Shown here: positions 1-10,648 of the stretch, in pieces
Layout: every line of letters begins with the position of its first letter
How positions within the stretch are numbered: the first letter of the stretch is position 1
Source: Myxococcus virescens
Lineage (GTDB): Bacteria; Myxococcota; Myxococcia; Myxococcales; Myxococcaceae
DNA length: 64,000 nt
Assembly (NCBI RefSeq): GCF_900101905.1
Contig: NZ_FNAJ01000003.1
Location: 682,001 to 746,000, forward strand
Reading direction: 5' to 3'
The notes under the pieces: model-generated
Told to the model about the DNA's origin: nothing
Seen by the model: only the letters and a program-made list of their open reading frames with translations
Databases searched by the model: none
Made by a program: the position numbers and the translations under genes

Positions 1-2139
1 CACTCCGCCGCGCCCACGCGCGACCAGCAACTGCGTCAGGCCGGCGACGCCACGCGCAACGCCGAGCGCTGGGACACGCCCGAGGGCATCCCCGTCAAGC
101 CGGTGTACACGCGCGAGGACATGGAGGGCGTGGAGCACCTGGGCTCGCTGCCGGGCCTGCCGCCCTTCGTGCGCGGCCCCTACTCCACCATGTACGTGCA
201 GCAGCCGTGGACGGTGCGGCAGTACGCCGGCTTCTCCACGGCCGAGGCCTCCAACGCCTTCTACCGCCGCAACCTCGCGGCGGGGCAGAAGGGCCTGTCC
301 ATCGCCTTCGACCTCGCGACGCACCGGGGCTACGACAGCGACCATCCCCGCGTGGCGGGTGACGTGGGCATGGCGGGCGTGGCCATCGACTCCATCAAGG
401 ACATGCGCATCCTGTTCGACCGGATTCCGCTCGACCAGATGAGCGTGTCCATGACGATGAACGGGGCCGTGCTCCCGGTGCTGGCGCTCTACGTGGTCGC
501 CGCCGAGGAGCAGGGCGTGCGCCCCGAGCAGCTCAGCGGGACCATCCAGAACGACATCCTCAAGGAGTTCATGGTCCGCAACACGTACATCTACCCGCCG
601 GCTCCGTCGATGCGCATCATCGGCGACATCTTCCGCTTCACGGCGGAGAAGATGCCGCGCTTCAACAGCATCAGCATCAGCGGCTACCACATGCAGGAAG
701 CCGGGGCGACGCAGAACCTGGAGCTGGGCTACACGCTGGCGGATGGCGTGGAGTACGTGCGCGCCGGACTCGCGGCGGGGCTGAGCGTGGACGCCTTCGC
801 GCCGCGCCTGTCCTTCTTCTGGGCCATTGGCATGAACTTCTTCATGGAAGTGGCCAAGATGCGCGCCGCCCGCCTGCTCTGGGCGAAGCTCATCAAGGGC
901 TTCTCCCCGAAGACGGACAAGAGCCTGGCGCTGCGCACCCACAGCCAGACGTCTGGCTGGAGCCTCACCGCGCAGGACGTCTTCAACAACGTCGTGCGCA
1001 CCTGCGTGGAGGCCATGGCCGCCACCCAGGGCCACACGCAGAGCCTGCACACCAACTCACTGGACGAGGCCATCGCGCTGCCCACCGACTTCAGCGCGCG
1101 CATCGCCCGCAACACCCAGCTCTATCTCCAGTTGGAGAGCGGCACCACGCGCGTCATCGACCCCTGGGGTGGCAGCTACTACGTGGAGCGCCTCACGCAC
1201 GAACTGGCGCACAAGGCGTGGGCCCACATCCAGGAGGTCGAGGCGCTGGGCGGCATGACGAAGGCCATCGAGGCCGGCCTGCCCAAGCTGCGCATCGAGG
1301 AGGCGGCGGCGCGCACCCAGGCGCGCATCGACTCCGGCCGCCAGGCCATCATCGGCGTGAACAAGTACCCGCCCGAGCGCGAGGACTCCATCGAGATTCT
1401 CAAGGTGGACAACTCGGCGGTGCGCGAGGCGCAGATTGCCCGGCTGCGCGAGCTGCGCGCCGAGCGCAACGCGGAGGACGTCCGCCGCAAGCTGGACGCG
1501 CTCACCGAGGCGGGACGGCGCGGCGAGGGCAACCTGCTGGCGCTGGCCATCGACGCGGCCCGCGCCAAGGCGACGGTGGGCGAAATCAGCGACGCGCTCG
1601 AGAAGGTGTTCGGGCGCTACGAGGCCACGGTGCGCAGCGTGACGGGTGTGTATTCCAGCGAAGCGGGCAAGGACGCCCAGGGAATCATCGACGCGCGCGA
1701 GAAGGCGGACGCGTTCCTCGCGCGCTTCGGCCGCCGGCCGCGCATCCTCATCGCGAAGATGGGGCAGGACGGGCATGACCGCGGCCAGAAGGTCATCGCC
1801 ACCGCGTTCGCGGACCTGGGCTTCGACGTGGACATCGGTCCCCTGTTCCAGACGCCCGAGGAGTCCGCGCGGCAGGCGGTGGAGAACGACGTGCACGTCG
1901 TGGGCGCCAGCTCGCTCGCCGCCGGCCACCTGACGCTGGTGCCGCAGCTCAAGCAGGCCCTCAAGGCGCTGGGCCGCGAGGACATCATGGTCGTCGTGGG
2001 CGGCGTCATCCCCGCGCAGGACTACGACGCGCTTCGCGCCGCGGGCGCCGCGGCCATCTTCGGCCCCGGCACGGTCATCTCCAAGGCGGCCATCGAGCTG
2101 CTCGACAAGCTGGCCGCGTCGCTGGAGGAAGAGGCGTGA
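1..2139 (+). CDS. mutB: Methylmalonyl-CoA mutase, large (catalytic) subunit; 5' end outside window
   Basis: Adenosylcobalamin-dependent isomerisation of methylmalonyl-CoA and succinyl-CoA, linking propionate and odd-chain or branched-chain acyl catabolism to the TCA cycle. The frame is open from base 1 and family sequence continues upstream of the first internal GTG at 103 ([12 protein letters not shown]), so the gene is truncated by the window edge. 712 residues are visible. The substrate-binding segment [14 protein letters not shown] lies near visible residues 59-72, followed by [19 protein letters not shown] and the TIM-barrel domain. The C-terminal B12 domain carries DGHDRG at about 590-595, whose His is the lower cobalt ligand. 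A small-subunit gene may lie to the left, out of view. The stop overlaps the MeaB start by 4 bp (GTGA). Confidence 0.97.
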   Translation, partial: HSAAPTRDQQLRQAGDATRNAERWDTPEGIPVKPVYTREDMEGVEHLGSLPGLPPFVRGPYSTMYVQQPWTVRQYAGFSTAEASNAFYRRNLAAGQKGLSIAFDLATHRGYDSDHPRVAGDVGMAGVAIDSIKDMRILFDRIPLDQMSVSMTMNGAVLPVLALYVVAAEEQGVRPEQLSGTIQNDILKEFMVRNTYIYPPAPSMRIIGDIFRFTAEKMPRFNSISISGYHMQEAGATQNLELGYTLADGVEYVRAGLAAGLSVDAFAPRLSFFWAIGMNFFMEVAKMRAARLLWAKLIKGFSPKTDKSLALRTHSQTSGWSLTAQDVFNNVVRTCVEAMAATQGHTQSLHTNSLDEAIALPTDFSARIARNTQLYLQLESGTTRVIDPWGGSYYVERLTHELAHKAWAHIQEVEALGGMTKAIEAGLPKLRIEEAAARTQARIDSGRQAIIGVNKYPPEREDSIEILKVDNSAVREAQIARLRELRAERNAEDVRRKLDALTEAGRRGEGNLLALAIDAARAKATVGEISDALEKVFGRYEATVRSVTGVYSSEAGKDAQGIIDAREKADAFLARFGRRPRILIAKMGQDGHDRGQKVIATAFADLGFDVDIGPLFQTPEESARQAVENDVHVVGASSLAAGHLTLVPQLKQALKALGREDIMVVVGGVIPAQDYDALRAAGAAAIFGPGTVISKAAIELLDKLAASLEEEA

Positions 2140-3119
2140 AGCTGCTGTCCGCGGACGCGTATGTGGACGGCGTGCGCGCGGGCGACCGCGCCATGCTCGC
2201 GCGCACCATCACCCTGGTGGAGAGCGAGCTGCCGCGCCACGCCGTGCTCGCCCAGGAAGTCCTCACGCGGCTGCTCCCCGCCACGGGCGGCAGCCGGCGC
2301 GTGGGCATCAGCGGCGTGCCCGGCGTGGGCAAGAGCACCTTCATCGACGCGCTGGGCATGCACCTGGTGAAGGCCGGCAAGCGCGTGGCGGTGCTGGCCA
2401 TCGACCCATCCAGCACCGTGTCCGGCGGCAGCATCCTGGGTGACAAGACGCGCATGGCGCGGCTGTCGCGCGAGGAGGCCGCGTACATCCGCCCCAGCCC
2501 CTCCAGCGGCACCCTGGGCGGCGTGGCGCGCAAGACGCGCGAGACGCTGCTCCTGTGCGAGGCGGCGGGCTTCGACGTGGTGCTGGTGGAGACGGTGGGC
2601 GTGGGCCAGTCGGAGACGGTGGTGGCCGACCTGGTGGACTTCTATCTGGTGCTCATGCTGGCGGGCGCCGGGGACGAGCTGCAGGGCATCAAGCGCGGCA
2701 TCCTCGAGGTGGCGGACATGCTCGCCATCAACAAGGCGGACGGCGACAACAAGCCGCGCGCCGAAAGGGCCCGCTCCGAGCTACGCGCCGCGTTGCACCT
2801 GATGCGGCCGGGCGCCGAGCCGGAAATCACCACCTGCAGTGCCCTGGAGGGCACCGGCATCGAGAAGCTGTGGACATCCGTCGAGACGCAGCTCGGGCGG
2901 AGCGCGGCCTCGGGTGCGACGGAGCGCCGCCGCAAGGCGCAGCAGGTGCAGTGGATGTGGTCCATGGTGCAGGACGGCCTCCGAGCGGCCCTCCGTGCGC
3001 ACCCCGAGGTGTCCACACTGGTGCCCACGCTGGAGGCGGACGTGCGCGAAGGGCGTGCGACACCGACGTCGGCCGCACTGCGGGTGCTGGGCGCGTTCCT
3101 CCCTGAAACGAGGGCCTGA
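2136..3119 (+). CDS. meaB: Methylmalonyl-CoA mutase-associated GTPase MeaB (ArgK family)
   Basis: G3E-type GTPase chaperone that gates cobalamin loading and protects or reactivates methylmalonyl-CoA mutase. It has 327 residues, the usual length. A P-loop GVPGVGKST lies at about residues 59-67, the family segment [18 protein letters not shown] follows near 90-107, then [10 protein letters not shown] (G3 region) and INKAD (G4) near 199. The GTG start sits inside the TGA stop of the mutase gene (GTGA overlap), so the two are translationally coupled, which fits a one-to-one chaperone-client pair. Next downstream is IcmF, which has its own built-in G domain and should not need this protein. Assignment by motif and context is firm. 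Confidence 0.96.
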   Translation: MKLLSADAYVDGVRAGDRAMLARTITLVESELPRHAVLAQEVLTRLLPATGGSRRVGISGVPGVGKSTFIDALGMHLVKAGKRVAVLAIDPSSTVSGGSILGDKTRMARLSREEAAYIRPSPSSGTLGGVARKTRETLLLCEAAGFDVVLVETVGVGQSETVVADLVDFYLVLMLAGAGDELQGIKRGILEVADMLAINKADGDNKPRAERARSELRAALHLMRPGAEPEITTCSALEGTGIEKLWTSVETQLGRSAASGATERRRKAQQVQWMWSMVQDGLRAALRAHPEVSTLVPTLEADVREGRATPTSAALRVLGAFLPETRA

Positions 3120-3195
3120 CAGCCCGCGTCGAGGAGCGGTCAGTCACGCTCCAATCCCTTGCCTCGACACAAACGGCGCTCTTACTGTACGCGCC

Positions 3196-6100
3196 GTGCG
3201 AAACGTCCAGCAGACACCCGTTCCCCAGCCCTACAAGCCTCGTTTCCACGTCCGCATCGTGACGGCCGCCTCCCTGTTCGACGGGCATGACGCCGCCATC
3301 AACGTGATGCGCCGCCTCATGCAGTCCTCGGGCGCGGAAATCATCCACCTGGGGCACAACCGCTCGGTGGCTGAGATTGTCGACTGCGCCATCCAGGAGG
3401 ACGTGCAGGGCATCGCCATCACGTCCTACCAGGGCGGTCACGTCGAGTTCTTCAAGTACATGATTGACCTGCTGCGCGAGCGGAAGGCCAACATCAAGGT
3501 CTTCGGCGGCGGTGGCGGCACCATCCTCCCGTCGGAGATTGAAGAGCTCCACCGCTACGGCGTCACGCGCATCTACTCGCCGGACGACGGACGGGCCATG
3601 GGCCTTCAGGGGATGATTGACGACCTCATCTCCCAGTGTGACTTCGAGAAGCGGCCGGCGGACTTCGCGCCCCTGCTCGACGCGCCCTCGATGCGCGAGC
3701 CGTCCCGGATTGCCCCGCTCATCACCATCGCGGAGAACTTCGCGTCCCAGGGCGCGGCCCTGCGCGAGGCCATGTCGCATATCCAGGCCAAGGGCCCGCG
3801 CGTGCCCATCCTGGGCATCACCGGCACCGGCGGAGCGGGCAAGTCCAGCCTCGTGGATGAGCTGGTGCGCCGCTTCCTCGCCGACTTCCCGGACAAGACG
3901 CTCGCCGTGCTGTCCGTGGACCCGTCCAAGCGCAAGTCCGGCGGCGCGCTCCTGGGCGACCGCATCCGGATGAACGCCATCGACAATCCGCGCGTGTACA
4001 TGCGCTCGATGGCCACCCGCCAGAGCAACCTCGCCCTGTCCAAGCACGTGGGCGACTCCATCGAAATCTGCAAGGCCGCCGGCTTCGACCTCATCGTGGT
4101 GGAGACCTCCGGCATCGGCCAGTCCGACACTGAAATCACCGAGCACTCCGACGTGGCGCTCTACGTGATGACGGCGGAGTACGGCGCGGCGACGCAGCTC
4201 GAGAAGATCGACATGCTCGACTTCGCGGACGTCATCGCCATCAACAAGTTCGACAAGCGCGGTTCGCTGGACGCGCTGCGCGACGTGCGCAAGCAGTGGA
4301 AGCGCAACCACAACGCCTTCACCACCGCCGATGACGCGGTGCCCGTGTACGGCACCATCGCCTCGCAGTTCAACGACCCGGGGATGAACCAGCTCTACCG
4401 GGCGCTCATGGACACCATCTCCACGAAGACGGGCGCGCCGCTGAAGTCCGGCTTCGAGCTCACGCCGGGGATGAGCGAGAAGAAGTGGATCATCCCGCCC
4501 GAGCGCACGCGCTACCTGGCGGAAATCGTCGAGGCCTGTGAGTCCTATGACGGCTTCGTGAAGGCCCAGGCCGCCATCGCCCGGCGCATGTACCAGCTCC
4601 ACGGCACCATCGAGGCGCTGCGCACCAACGTGGGCAGGAAGCGCCTGGAAATCGTCGAGCCCAAGGACCCCTCGGACACGGTGCAGGTCACCGAGCGCGT
4701 CGAGGGCGAGCCCGCCTACCTGAGCGAGCTGGTGGAGCTGTACAAGGATTTGGAGTCGCGGCTCCACGCCGACTGCCGCCGGCTGCTGGCCGAGTGGCCC
4801 GCGACGAAGCGCCGCTACGCCGCGTCCAAGTACCAGTTCCAGGTCCGCGACAAGGTCATCGAGCTGGACCTGTACGCGGAGACGCTCTCCCACCTGCGCA
4901 TCCCCAAGATTGCCCTCCCCCGGTACGAAGACTGGGGTGACATCCTCACCTGGCTGCTGCGGGAGAATGCGCCGGGCGCCTTCCCCTTCACCGCGGGCGT
5001 CTTCCCGCTCAAGCGCGAGGGCGAGGACCCCGCGCGCATGTTCGCCGGAGAGGGCGGCCCGGAGCGCACCAACAAGCGCTTCCACTACGTGTCGCGGGGC
5101 CTGCCCGCCAAGCGCCTGTCCACGGCCTTCGACTCGGTGACGCTGTACGGCGAGGACCCGGACCACCGGCCGGACATCTACGGCAAGGTGGGCAACTCGG
5201 GCGTGTCCATCGCCAACGTGGACGACGCGAAGAAGCTCTACTCCGGCTTCGACCTGGCGGACCCGTCCACGTCCGTGTCCATGACCATCAACGGCCCCGC
5301 GCCGATGCTGCTCGGGTTCTTCCTCAACGCCGCGGTGGACCAGCAGTGCGAGAAGTGGATTCGCGAGAACGGCAAGGTCGACGAGGTCGAGAAGAAGATA
5401 GATGCCCTCTACCGCGAGCGCGGCCTGCCGCGGCCCCGCTACCAGGGCGACCTGCCGCAGGGCAACGACGGGCTGGGCCTGCTGCTGCTCGGCGTGTCCG
5501 GCGACGAGGTGCTCCCGCGCGACGTCTACGAGCGCATCCGCGCGAAGACGCTCCAGTCAGTGCGCGGCACCGTGCAGGCGGACATCCTGAAGGAGGACCA
5601 GGCGCAGAACACCTGCATCTTCTCCACGGAGTTCGCCCTGCGGGTGATGGGCGACATCCAGCAGTACTTCATCGACCAGAAGGTGCGGAACTTCTACTCG
5701 GTGTCGATTTCCGGCTACCACATCGCGGAAGCCGGGGCGAACCCCATCTCCCAGCTGGCCTTCACGCTGGCCAACGGCTTCACCTTCGTCGAGTACTACC
5801 TGTCGCGGGGCATGGACATCGACGACTTCGCGCCCAACCTCTCGTTCTTCTTCTCGAACGGAATGGACCCGGAGTACGCCGTGCTGGGCCGCGTGGCGCG
5901 CCGCATCTGGGCCAAGGCCATCCGGGACAAGTACGGCGGCAATGACCGCTCGCAGAAGCTGAAGTACCACATCCAGACGTCTGGCCGGAGCCTGCACGCG
6001 CAGGAGATTGCCTTCAACGACATCCGGACCACGCTGCAGGCGTTGCTCGCGCTCAACGACAACTGCAACTCGTTGCACACCAACGCCTATGACGAGGCCA

Positions 6101-6663
6101 TCACCACGCCCACCGAGGAGAGCGTGCGCCGCGCGCTCGCCATCCAGTTGGTCATCAACAAGGAGTTCGGCCTCTCCAAGAACGAAAACCCCAGCCAGGG
6201 TGCGTTCATCATCGAAGAGCTGACCGACCTGGTGGAGGCGGCGGTGCTGGCGGAGTTCCGCGCCATCTCCGAGCGCGGCGGCGTGCTGGGCGCCATGGAG
6301 CGCATGTACCAGCGCTCCAAGATTCAGGAAGAGTCCCTCTACTACGAGACGCTGAAGCACGACGGGACGCTGCCCATCGTCGGGGTGAATACCTTCCTGG
6401 ACCCCAAGGGCTCTCCGACGGTGACACCGCCCGAGGTCATCCGCGCGACGACGGAGGAGAAGAACTACGCCATCACCTCGCGCGACGCCTTCTGGAAGCG
6501 GAACGAGGCGACGGCGCCCAAGGCCCTGGAGGCCGTGCGCCGCGCGGCGCTGGACAACGGCAACATCTTCGCCGCGCTGATGGACGCCTGTAAGGTCTGC
6601 ACGCTCGGCCAGCTCTCCCGCGCGCTGTACGAGGTGGGCGGGCAGTACCGGCGCAACATGTAA
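3196..6663 (+). CDS. icmF: Fused isobutyryl-CoA mutase IcmF (B12 domain - G-protein - mutase)
   Basis: Adenosylcobalamin enzyme interconverting isobutyryl-CoA and n-butyryl-CoA; some homologues also act on pivalyl-CoA or isovaleryl-CoA. Domain order is diagnostic. An N-terminal B12 domain has DGHDA from residue 29 and [11 protein letters not shown] MeaB-like GTPase has P-loop GTGGAGKSS at about 210-218, [19 protein letters not shown] and [10 protein letters not shown]-terminal acyl-CoA mutase barrel runs from about 590 ([38 protein letters not shown]). From the GTG at 3196 the protein is 1155 residues, slightly longer than the 1085-1110 typical of the family. The frame stays open upstream to 2839 but that part overlaps meaB and lacks family similarity. 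No clear Shine-Dalgarno site precedes 3196, so the exact start is uncertain. Substrate preference cannot be read without an alignment. Confidence 0.95.
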   Translation: MRNVQQTPVPQPYKPRFHVRIVTAASLFDGHDAAINVMRRLMQSSGAEIIHLGHNRSVAEIVDCAIQEDVQGIAITSYQGGHVEFFKYMIDLLRERKANIKVFGGGGGTILPSEIEELHRYGVTRIYSPDDGRAMGLQGMIDDLISQCDFEKRPADFAPLLDAPSMREPSRIAPLITIAENFASQGAALREAMSHIQAKGPRVPILGITGTGGAGKSSLVDELVRRFLADFPDKTLAVLSVDPSKRKSGGALLGDRIRMNAIDNPRVYMRSMATRQSNLALSKHVGDSIEICKAAGFDLIVVETSGIGQSDTEITEHSDVALYVMTAEYGAATQLEKIDMLDFADVIAINKFDKRGSLDALRDVRKQWKRNHNAFTTADDAVPVYGTIASQFNDPGMNQLYRALMDTISTKTGAPLKSGFELTPGMSEKKWIIPPERTRYLAEIVEACESYDGFVKAQAAIARRMYQLHGTIEALRTNVGRKRLEIVEPKDPSDTVQVTERVEGEPAYLSELVELYKDLESRLHADCRRLLAEWPATKRRYAASKYQFQVRDKVIELDLYAETLSHLRIPKIALPRYEDWGDILTWLLRENAPGAFPFTAGVFPLKREGEDPARMFAGEGGPERTNKRFHYVSRGLPAKRLSTAFDSVTLYGEDPDHRPDIYGKVGNSGVSIANVDDAKKLYSGFDLADPSTSVSMTINGPAPMLLGFFLNAAVDQQCEKWIRENGKVDEVEKKIDALYRERGLPRPRYQGDLPQGNDGLGLLLLGVSGDEVLPRDVYERIRAKTLQSVRGTVQADILKEDQAQNTCIFSTEFALRVMGDIQQYFIDQKVRNFYSVSISGYHIAEAGANPISQLAFTLANGFTFVEYYLSRGMDIDDFAPNLSFFFSNGMDPEYAVLGRVARRIWAKAIRDKYGGNDRSQKLKYHIQTSGRSLHAQEIAFNDIRTTLQALLALNDNCNSLHTNAYDEAITTPTEESVRRALAIQLVINKEFGLSKNENPSQGAFIIEELTDLVEAAVLAEFRAISERGGVLGAMERMYQRSKIQEESLYYETLKHDGTLPIVGVNTFLDPKGSPTVTPPEVIRATTEEKNYAITSRDAFWKRNEATAPKALEAVRRAALDNGNIFAALMDACKVCTLGQLSRALYEVGGQYRRNM

Positions 6664-6669
6664 CGCTGA

Positions 6670-6699
6670 CGCCGCGTCCCCAGCCGGGCGGACGCGGCG
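6670..6699 (+). terminator. First hairpin after icmF
   Basis: Perfect 10-bp stem: CGCCGCGTCC (6670-6679) pairs with GGACGCGGCG (6690-6699) around a 10-nt loop, starting 7 nt after the icmF stop. No T-run follows, so it may be an RNA 3'-end stabiliser placed before the true terminator at 6712. Confidence 0.5.
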
Positions 6700-6711
6700 A
6701 TGAGACTCACG

Positions 6712-6743
6712 GGCCGAGGCGCTTGCCGCGCCTCGGCCTTTTT
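6712..6743 (+). terminator. Rho-independent terminator of the mutB-meaB-icmF operon
   Basis: Perfect 10-bp GC-rich stem: GGCCGAGGCG (6712-6721) pairs with CGCCTCGGCC (6729-6738) around a 7-nt loop, immediately followed by TTTTT (6739-6743). This is a textbook intrinsic terminator, 49 nt after the icmF stop, and ends the plus-strand operon before the convergent antiporter gene. Confidence 0.85.
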
Positions 6744-6828
6744 CATGTCACGACGACGCGGCCCACGGTGAGGGGCGCCTGCACGCCCGCCGTCTCGAGT
6801 GGGAGCCGCGCCGCGGTTCCCGCGGGCC

Positions 6829-8580
6829 TCAAGGCACCACGGCGTCCGCGGGTGCCGGCAACAGAGGCCGGGCCTTCAGCGCGGACAGCCGCTCCAGCAC
6901 GTAGTCCAACATGCTCCGTGCCAGCGCGTGCTCGCCCATCACCACCCGGTCCACGCCCAGCGACTCCAGGTAGTCCCGCTCCTCGTCGCCATGCGTGCGC
7001 ACCACCGCGGGAAGGGACGGATTCACGCCTTTCGCCTGCTCCACGATGGCGCGGGCCTGCAGCGCGTCCGGCGTGGCGACGATGAGGATGGACGCCGTAT
7101 CCAGGTGCGCATGCTCCAGGATGCCGGGCACCGCGGCGTCCCCGTAGATGGCGGGCACACCCTCCTCACGGAGGCGCTCCACGTACTCGCGGTTCTGCTC
7201 CACGACCACGAAGGGAATCTTCTGCTCCGTCAGGCTCTGGCCAATCACGCCGCCCACGCGCCCGTAGCCAATCAACACCGCGTGCTCGCGCAGCTGCACG
7301 TCCCCCATGCCAATGGGCAGGTCGGACAGCTCGTCTTCCTCCGGGTCCATGCGCGCGGCGAACCGTGGGTGCCGGCGCAGCCACGCCAGCAGCGGATCAA
7401 TGGTCTTGAAGACGAGCGGGTTGAGGGTGATGGACAGCAGGGCCCCCGACAACACCAGGCTCTGCCCCTCCTTCGGCAGCAGCCCGAGCGTGACGCCCAG
7501 CCCCACCAGGATGAAGGAGAACTCCCCAATCTGCGCCAGGCTCGCGGACACCGTGAGGGCGGTGTTCACCGGGTAGCGGAACGCCAACACGATGAAGAAG
7601 GCGGCCAGCGACTTGCCCAGGACGATGATGCCCAGCACGGCGAGGACCTCGAACGGCTGCTTCACCATCACCATCGGGTCGAAGAGCATTCCCACCGACA
7701 CGAAGAACAGCACCGAGAACGCGTCCTGGAGCGGCAGCGAATCCTCCGCCACCCGGTGGCTGAGCTCCGACTCACTGACCACCACGCCCGCGAAGAAGGC
7801 GCCCAGCGCGAAGGAGACGCCGAAGAGCGCGGCGGCCCCGAACGCAATCCCCAGCGACACCGCCAGCACCGACAACGTGAACAGCTCGCGGGAGCCCGTC
7901 TTGGCCACCTGGGTCAGCAGCCAGGGCACCAGCCGCGTGCCGGCGACCACCATCAGGGCCACGAAGAGGCACACCTTCCCCAGCGTGAGGGCCAGGGTCC
8001 AGATGAGGCTGTCTCCAGCGGCCGCCGTCGCGGCCGTCTGCGTGTCGGCGGAGCCAAGGACGTTGCCCAGCGCGGGGAGAAGGACCAGGGCGAGCACCAT
8101 CGCCAGGTCCTCCACAATCAGCCAACCCACCGCGATGCGGCCATTCACCGAATCGAGGATGCCCCGCTCCTCCAGGGCGCGCAGCAGCACCACGGTGCTG
8201 GCGGTGGACAGCGCGAGACCGAACACCAGGCCCGCGCCCAGGCTCCAACCCCACCAGTGCGAGACCACGGTCCCCATCACGGTGGCCGCCGCGATCTGCA
8301 CGACGGCGCCCGGCACCGCGATGTTGCGCACGGCGAGCAGGTCCTTGATGGAGAAGTGAATCCCCACGCCGAACATCAGCAGGATGACGCCAATCTCCGC
8401 CAGCTGACCGGCAAGGCCCCCATCCGCGACGAAGCCCGGCGTGAACGGCCCCACGGCCACGCCCGCCAGGAGATAGCCCACCAAAGGTGGCAGCTTCAGC
8501 CAACGTGCGACGAACCCACCGACGAAGGCCAGTCCGAGTCCAACTGCGATGGTGGCGATGAGCGTGGTATCGTGAGGCAC
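6829..8580 (-). CDS. CPA2-family cation:proton antiporter with C-terminal RCK/TrkA-N domain (YbaL/KefB-like)
   Basis: Inner-membrane Na+/H+ or K+/H+ exchanger. It has 583 residues. The N-terminal about 380 are a run of hydrophobic helices opening with family sequence (LGLAFVGGFVARWLKLPPLV, GYLLAGVAVGP). A cytoplasmic RCK domain starts near residue 430 with the dinucleotide-binding motif GYGRVGG and an acidic strand end (VVEQNREYVERL), so gating by NAD(H) or another nucleotide is likely. The GTG start is preceded by AGGGAGA at suitable spacing. It converges with icmF and diverges from the TPR gene at 8896. The ion and physiological role cannot be told from sequence; E. coli YbaL is the nearest named relative by architecture. 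Confidence 0.9.
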   Translation of the reverse strand: MPHDTTLIATIAVGLGLAFVGGFVARWLKLPPLVGYLLAGVAVGPFTPGFVADGGLAGQLAEIGVILLMFGVGIHFSIKDLLAVRNIAVPGAVVQIAAATVMGTVVSHWWGWSLGAGLVFGLALSTASTVVLLRALEERGILDSVNGRIAVGWLIVEDLAMVLALVLLPALGNVLGSADTQTAATAAAGDSLIWTLALTLGKVCLFVALMVVAGTRLVPWLLTQVAKTGSRELFTLSVLAVSLGIAFGAAALFGVSFALGAFFAGVVVSESELSHRVAEDSLPLQDAFSVLFFVSVGMLFDPMVMVKQPFEVLAVLGIIVLGKSLAAFFIVLAFRYPVNTALTVSASLAQIGEFSFILVGLGVTLGLLPKEGQSLVLSGALLSITLNPLVFKTIDPLLAWLRRHPRFAARMDPEEDELSDLPIGMGDVQLREHAVLIGYGRVGGVIGQSLTEQKIPFVVVEQNREYVERLREEGVPAIYGDAAVPGILEHAHLDTASILIVATPDALQARAIVEQAKGVNPSLPAVVRTHGDEERDYLESLGVDRVVMGEHALARSMLDYVLERLSALKARPLLPAPADAVVP

Positions 8581-8895
8581 GGCGGAATCTCCCTGGGCGC
8601 TACGCGGAAGGGGGGTATGAAAAGCGGCGCGGCGAGAACTCCAGCCCTAGGGCGGAACCCTCGAACACCTTTCGATCATGGATGGTCTTGAGCGGACGCT
8701 CGTGCTGATGCAGTGAGATTCCGCCGGGCGGGAATCTACTACGGCGCGGGCTTGTTCCCAACCCTGATCCGCACGCGATGAGTGATGTGCCCGCCAGGTA
8801 TCACTTCGAGTAGGCAACGCGCCATGTCACCCCCTGGGCGGTGCGTGGGCGCGTCCCCAGCTTGAGGAAGGAGCACATCCCCGCGGAGGTCCCCC
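8581..8895. other. Divergent intergenic region between antiporter and TPR genes
   Basis: About 315 bp separating two divergent genes, so it must hold both promoters. I see no convincing -35/-10 pair. The one structured element is an inverted repeat at 8716-8737, listed separately. A strong GGAGGT ribosome site (8885-8890) belongs to the gene at 8896. Confidence 0.4.
8716..8737. repeat. Inverted repeat in divergent promoter region
   Basis: AGATTCC (8716-8722) and GGAATCT (8731-8737) form a perfect 7-bp inverted repeat around an 8-nt GC-rich centre. It lies midway between two divergent starts and could be an operator. No T-run follows, so it is not a classical terminator. Confidence 0.35.
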
Positions 8896-10557
8896 ATGCG
8901 TGCTCCCCTGCCCTGTGCCTTGATGTTGGCCCTGGCGCTCGCCGGAATGTCCGCCGCTGCCGCGGAGCACTCGGCCCCGACCCTGGATTCCCTGGCAGAC
9001 GGTGCGTTGCTGCTCGACGGGCTGGGGACGCACGAGCGCCAGGTCACCACGGCCTCCCCCCAGGCCCAGGCCTTCTTCAACCAGGGCCTGCGGCTGGCGT
9101 ATGGCTTCAACCACGACGAGGCCGCACGCTCGTTCGCCCGAGCCGCGCAGCTGGACCCCACCTGCGCCATGTGTTTCTGGGGCGTCGCGCTGGTGCTGGG
9201 CCCCAACTACAACATGCCCATGCTGGCGGAGAGTGCGCCCGCCGCCTGGGACGCCCTCCAGCGCGCCCGGCAGCTCGCCCCCCGTTCGACGCCGGTGGAG
9301 CAGGCCCTCATCACCGCGCTCGTCCAGCGCTACCCCGGCCCGGAGGCCCTGCCACCGGAGAAGATGGCTCCCTTCAACGAGGCCTATGCCAGCGCCATGG
9401 CGGACGTGGCCGCGCGCTACCCGGAGGACCTGGACGTGCAGACGCTCCATGCCGAGGCCCTCATGGACCGGAATCCCTGGAAGCTGTGGTCGCTGGACGG
9501 GGCGCCGGCTCCGGGCACGGAGCAGATTGTCGCCACGCTGGAGTCCGTGCTCACCCGGGACCCCCACCACCTGGGCGCGAACCACTATTACATCCACGCG
9601 GTGGAGGCCTCGCCGAACCCGGAGAAGGCGGAGCCTTCCGCGGACCGGCTGGGCGCGTTGGCACCGAAGGCGGGGCACATCGTCCACATGCCGGCCCACA
9701 TCTACCAGCGCGTGGGCCGCTACGCGGATGCCTCGGAAAGCAATCGGAAGGCGGCGGCGGCGGACCTGGCCTACCAGAAGCAGGCGAAGCCGCGCGGCCA
9801 CGTCTACCCCATGTACACGTCCCACAACTTCGGCTTCCTGGCGTACTCCGCGTCCATGGAGGGGCGGAAGCAGGAGACGTTGGAGGCGGCCCGGGCCTCG
9901 GCGAAACACTTCCCGCCGGAGCTGCTCACGATGATGCCAGGCATGGACTTCTTCGTGGCCCAGCCGCTGTTCGCCATGGTGCGCTTCGGGGACTGGGAGG
10001 GCCTCCTCGCCGAGCCCCGCCCGAACCCGAAGTACCCAGTCCAGACGGGCCTCTGGCTCCACGCGCACGGCATGGCGCTGGCGGCCACGGGACAGCTGCC
10101 ACAAGCCCGCGCGGAGCTGGCCGAGCTGCGACAACTGGCCCGCACCGTGCCTCCAACCATGGCCGCGAACCTCAACACCGCAAAGGACGTTCTGGGCGTC
10201 GCGGTGCGCGTGTTGGAGGCCCGCGTGGCCCAGGCCGAGGGCCGGCCCCAGGCCCTGACGCTGTGGCGGGAAGCCGTCGACGCCGCGGACCGGCTCTCCT
10301 ATGCCGAGCCCGCGGACTGGTTCTATCCGGTGCGCCACTACCAGGGCGCCGCGCTGCTGGAGGCCGGGCGCAGCCAGGAAGCGGAGGCCGTCTACCGCGA
10401 GGACCTGCGGCGCAACCCGAAGAATGGCTGGGGCCTGTTCGGCTTGACGCAGTCGCTCGAAGCGCAGGGACGCCATGAGGAGGCGGCTCGCACCCGCGCC
10501 GCTTTCGAGAAGGCCTGGGCGCGCGCGGACTTTCCGCTCACGACGACCGCGCCCTGA
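8896..10557 (+). CDS. Secreted tetratricopeptide-repeat protein
   Basis: 553 residues with a signal peptide (about 1-22, ending AAAAEHS). TPR-like helical repeats start right after it (FNQGLRLAYGFNHDEAARSF, then LDPTCAMCFWGVALVLGPNY) and further repeats lie near the C terminus (EAEAVYREDLRRNPKNGWGL). The Cys pair in the CAMC segment is typical of this uncharacterised bacterial TPR family. The product is probably periplasmic, with a scaffolding or binding role that sequence does not specify. The ATG at 8896 follows GGAGGT with 5 nt spacing, one of the best ribosome sites in the window. It is divergent from the antiporter and 91 bp upstream of the SNF2 helicase gene. Confidence 0.85.
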   Translation: MRAPLPCALMLALALAGMSAAAAEHSAPTLDSLADGALLLDGLGTHERQVTTASPQAQAFFNQGLRLAYGFNHDEAARSFARAAQLDPTCAMCFWGVALVLGPNYNMPMLAESAPAAWDALQRARQLAPRSTPVEQALITALVQRYPGPEALPPEKMAPFNEAYASAMADVAARYPEDLDVQTLHAEALMDRNPWKLWSLDGAPAPGTEQIVATLESVLTRDPHHLGANHYYIHAVEASPNPEKAEPSADRLGALAPKAGHIVHMPAHIYQRVGRYADASESNRKAAAADLAYQKQAKPRGHVYPMYTSHNFGFLAYSASMEGRKQETLEAARASAKHFPPELLTMMPGMDFFVAQPLFAMVRFGDWEGLLAEPRPNPKYPVQTGLWLHAHGMALAATGQLPQARAELAELRQLARTVPPTMAANLNTAKDVLGVAVRVLEARVAQAEGRPQALTLWREAVDAADRLSYAEPADWFYPVRHYQGAALLEAGRSQEAEAVYREDLRRNPKNGWGLFGLTQSLEAQGRHEEAARTRAAFEKAWARADFPLTTTAP

Positions 10558-10648
10558 TGGCAAGGGACACCCCCTGACACCCCGCCGCACCCGGACCGAG
10601 GCCCGGGTTGCGCGAGGCTCCGCATGGGGATAGGGAAGCAGGCCTCGT

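Noticed and set aside
2827-5166. 779-codon open frame on the minus strand across meaB and icmF
   Set aside because: Its codons mirror the plus-strand genes, and its translation is Arg/His/Leu/Val-rich without any domain. It is a GC-bias shadow of firmly identified genes.
6799-8691. 630-codon plus-strand frame across the antiporter gene
   Set aside because: Translation is His/Gln/Arg-rich with no hydrophobic core; the minus-strand frame is a clear CPA2 antiporter.
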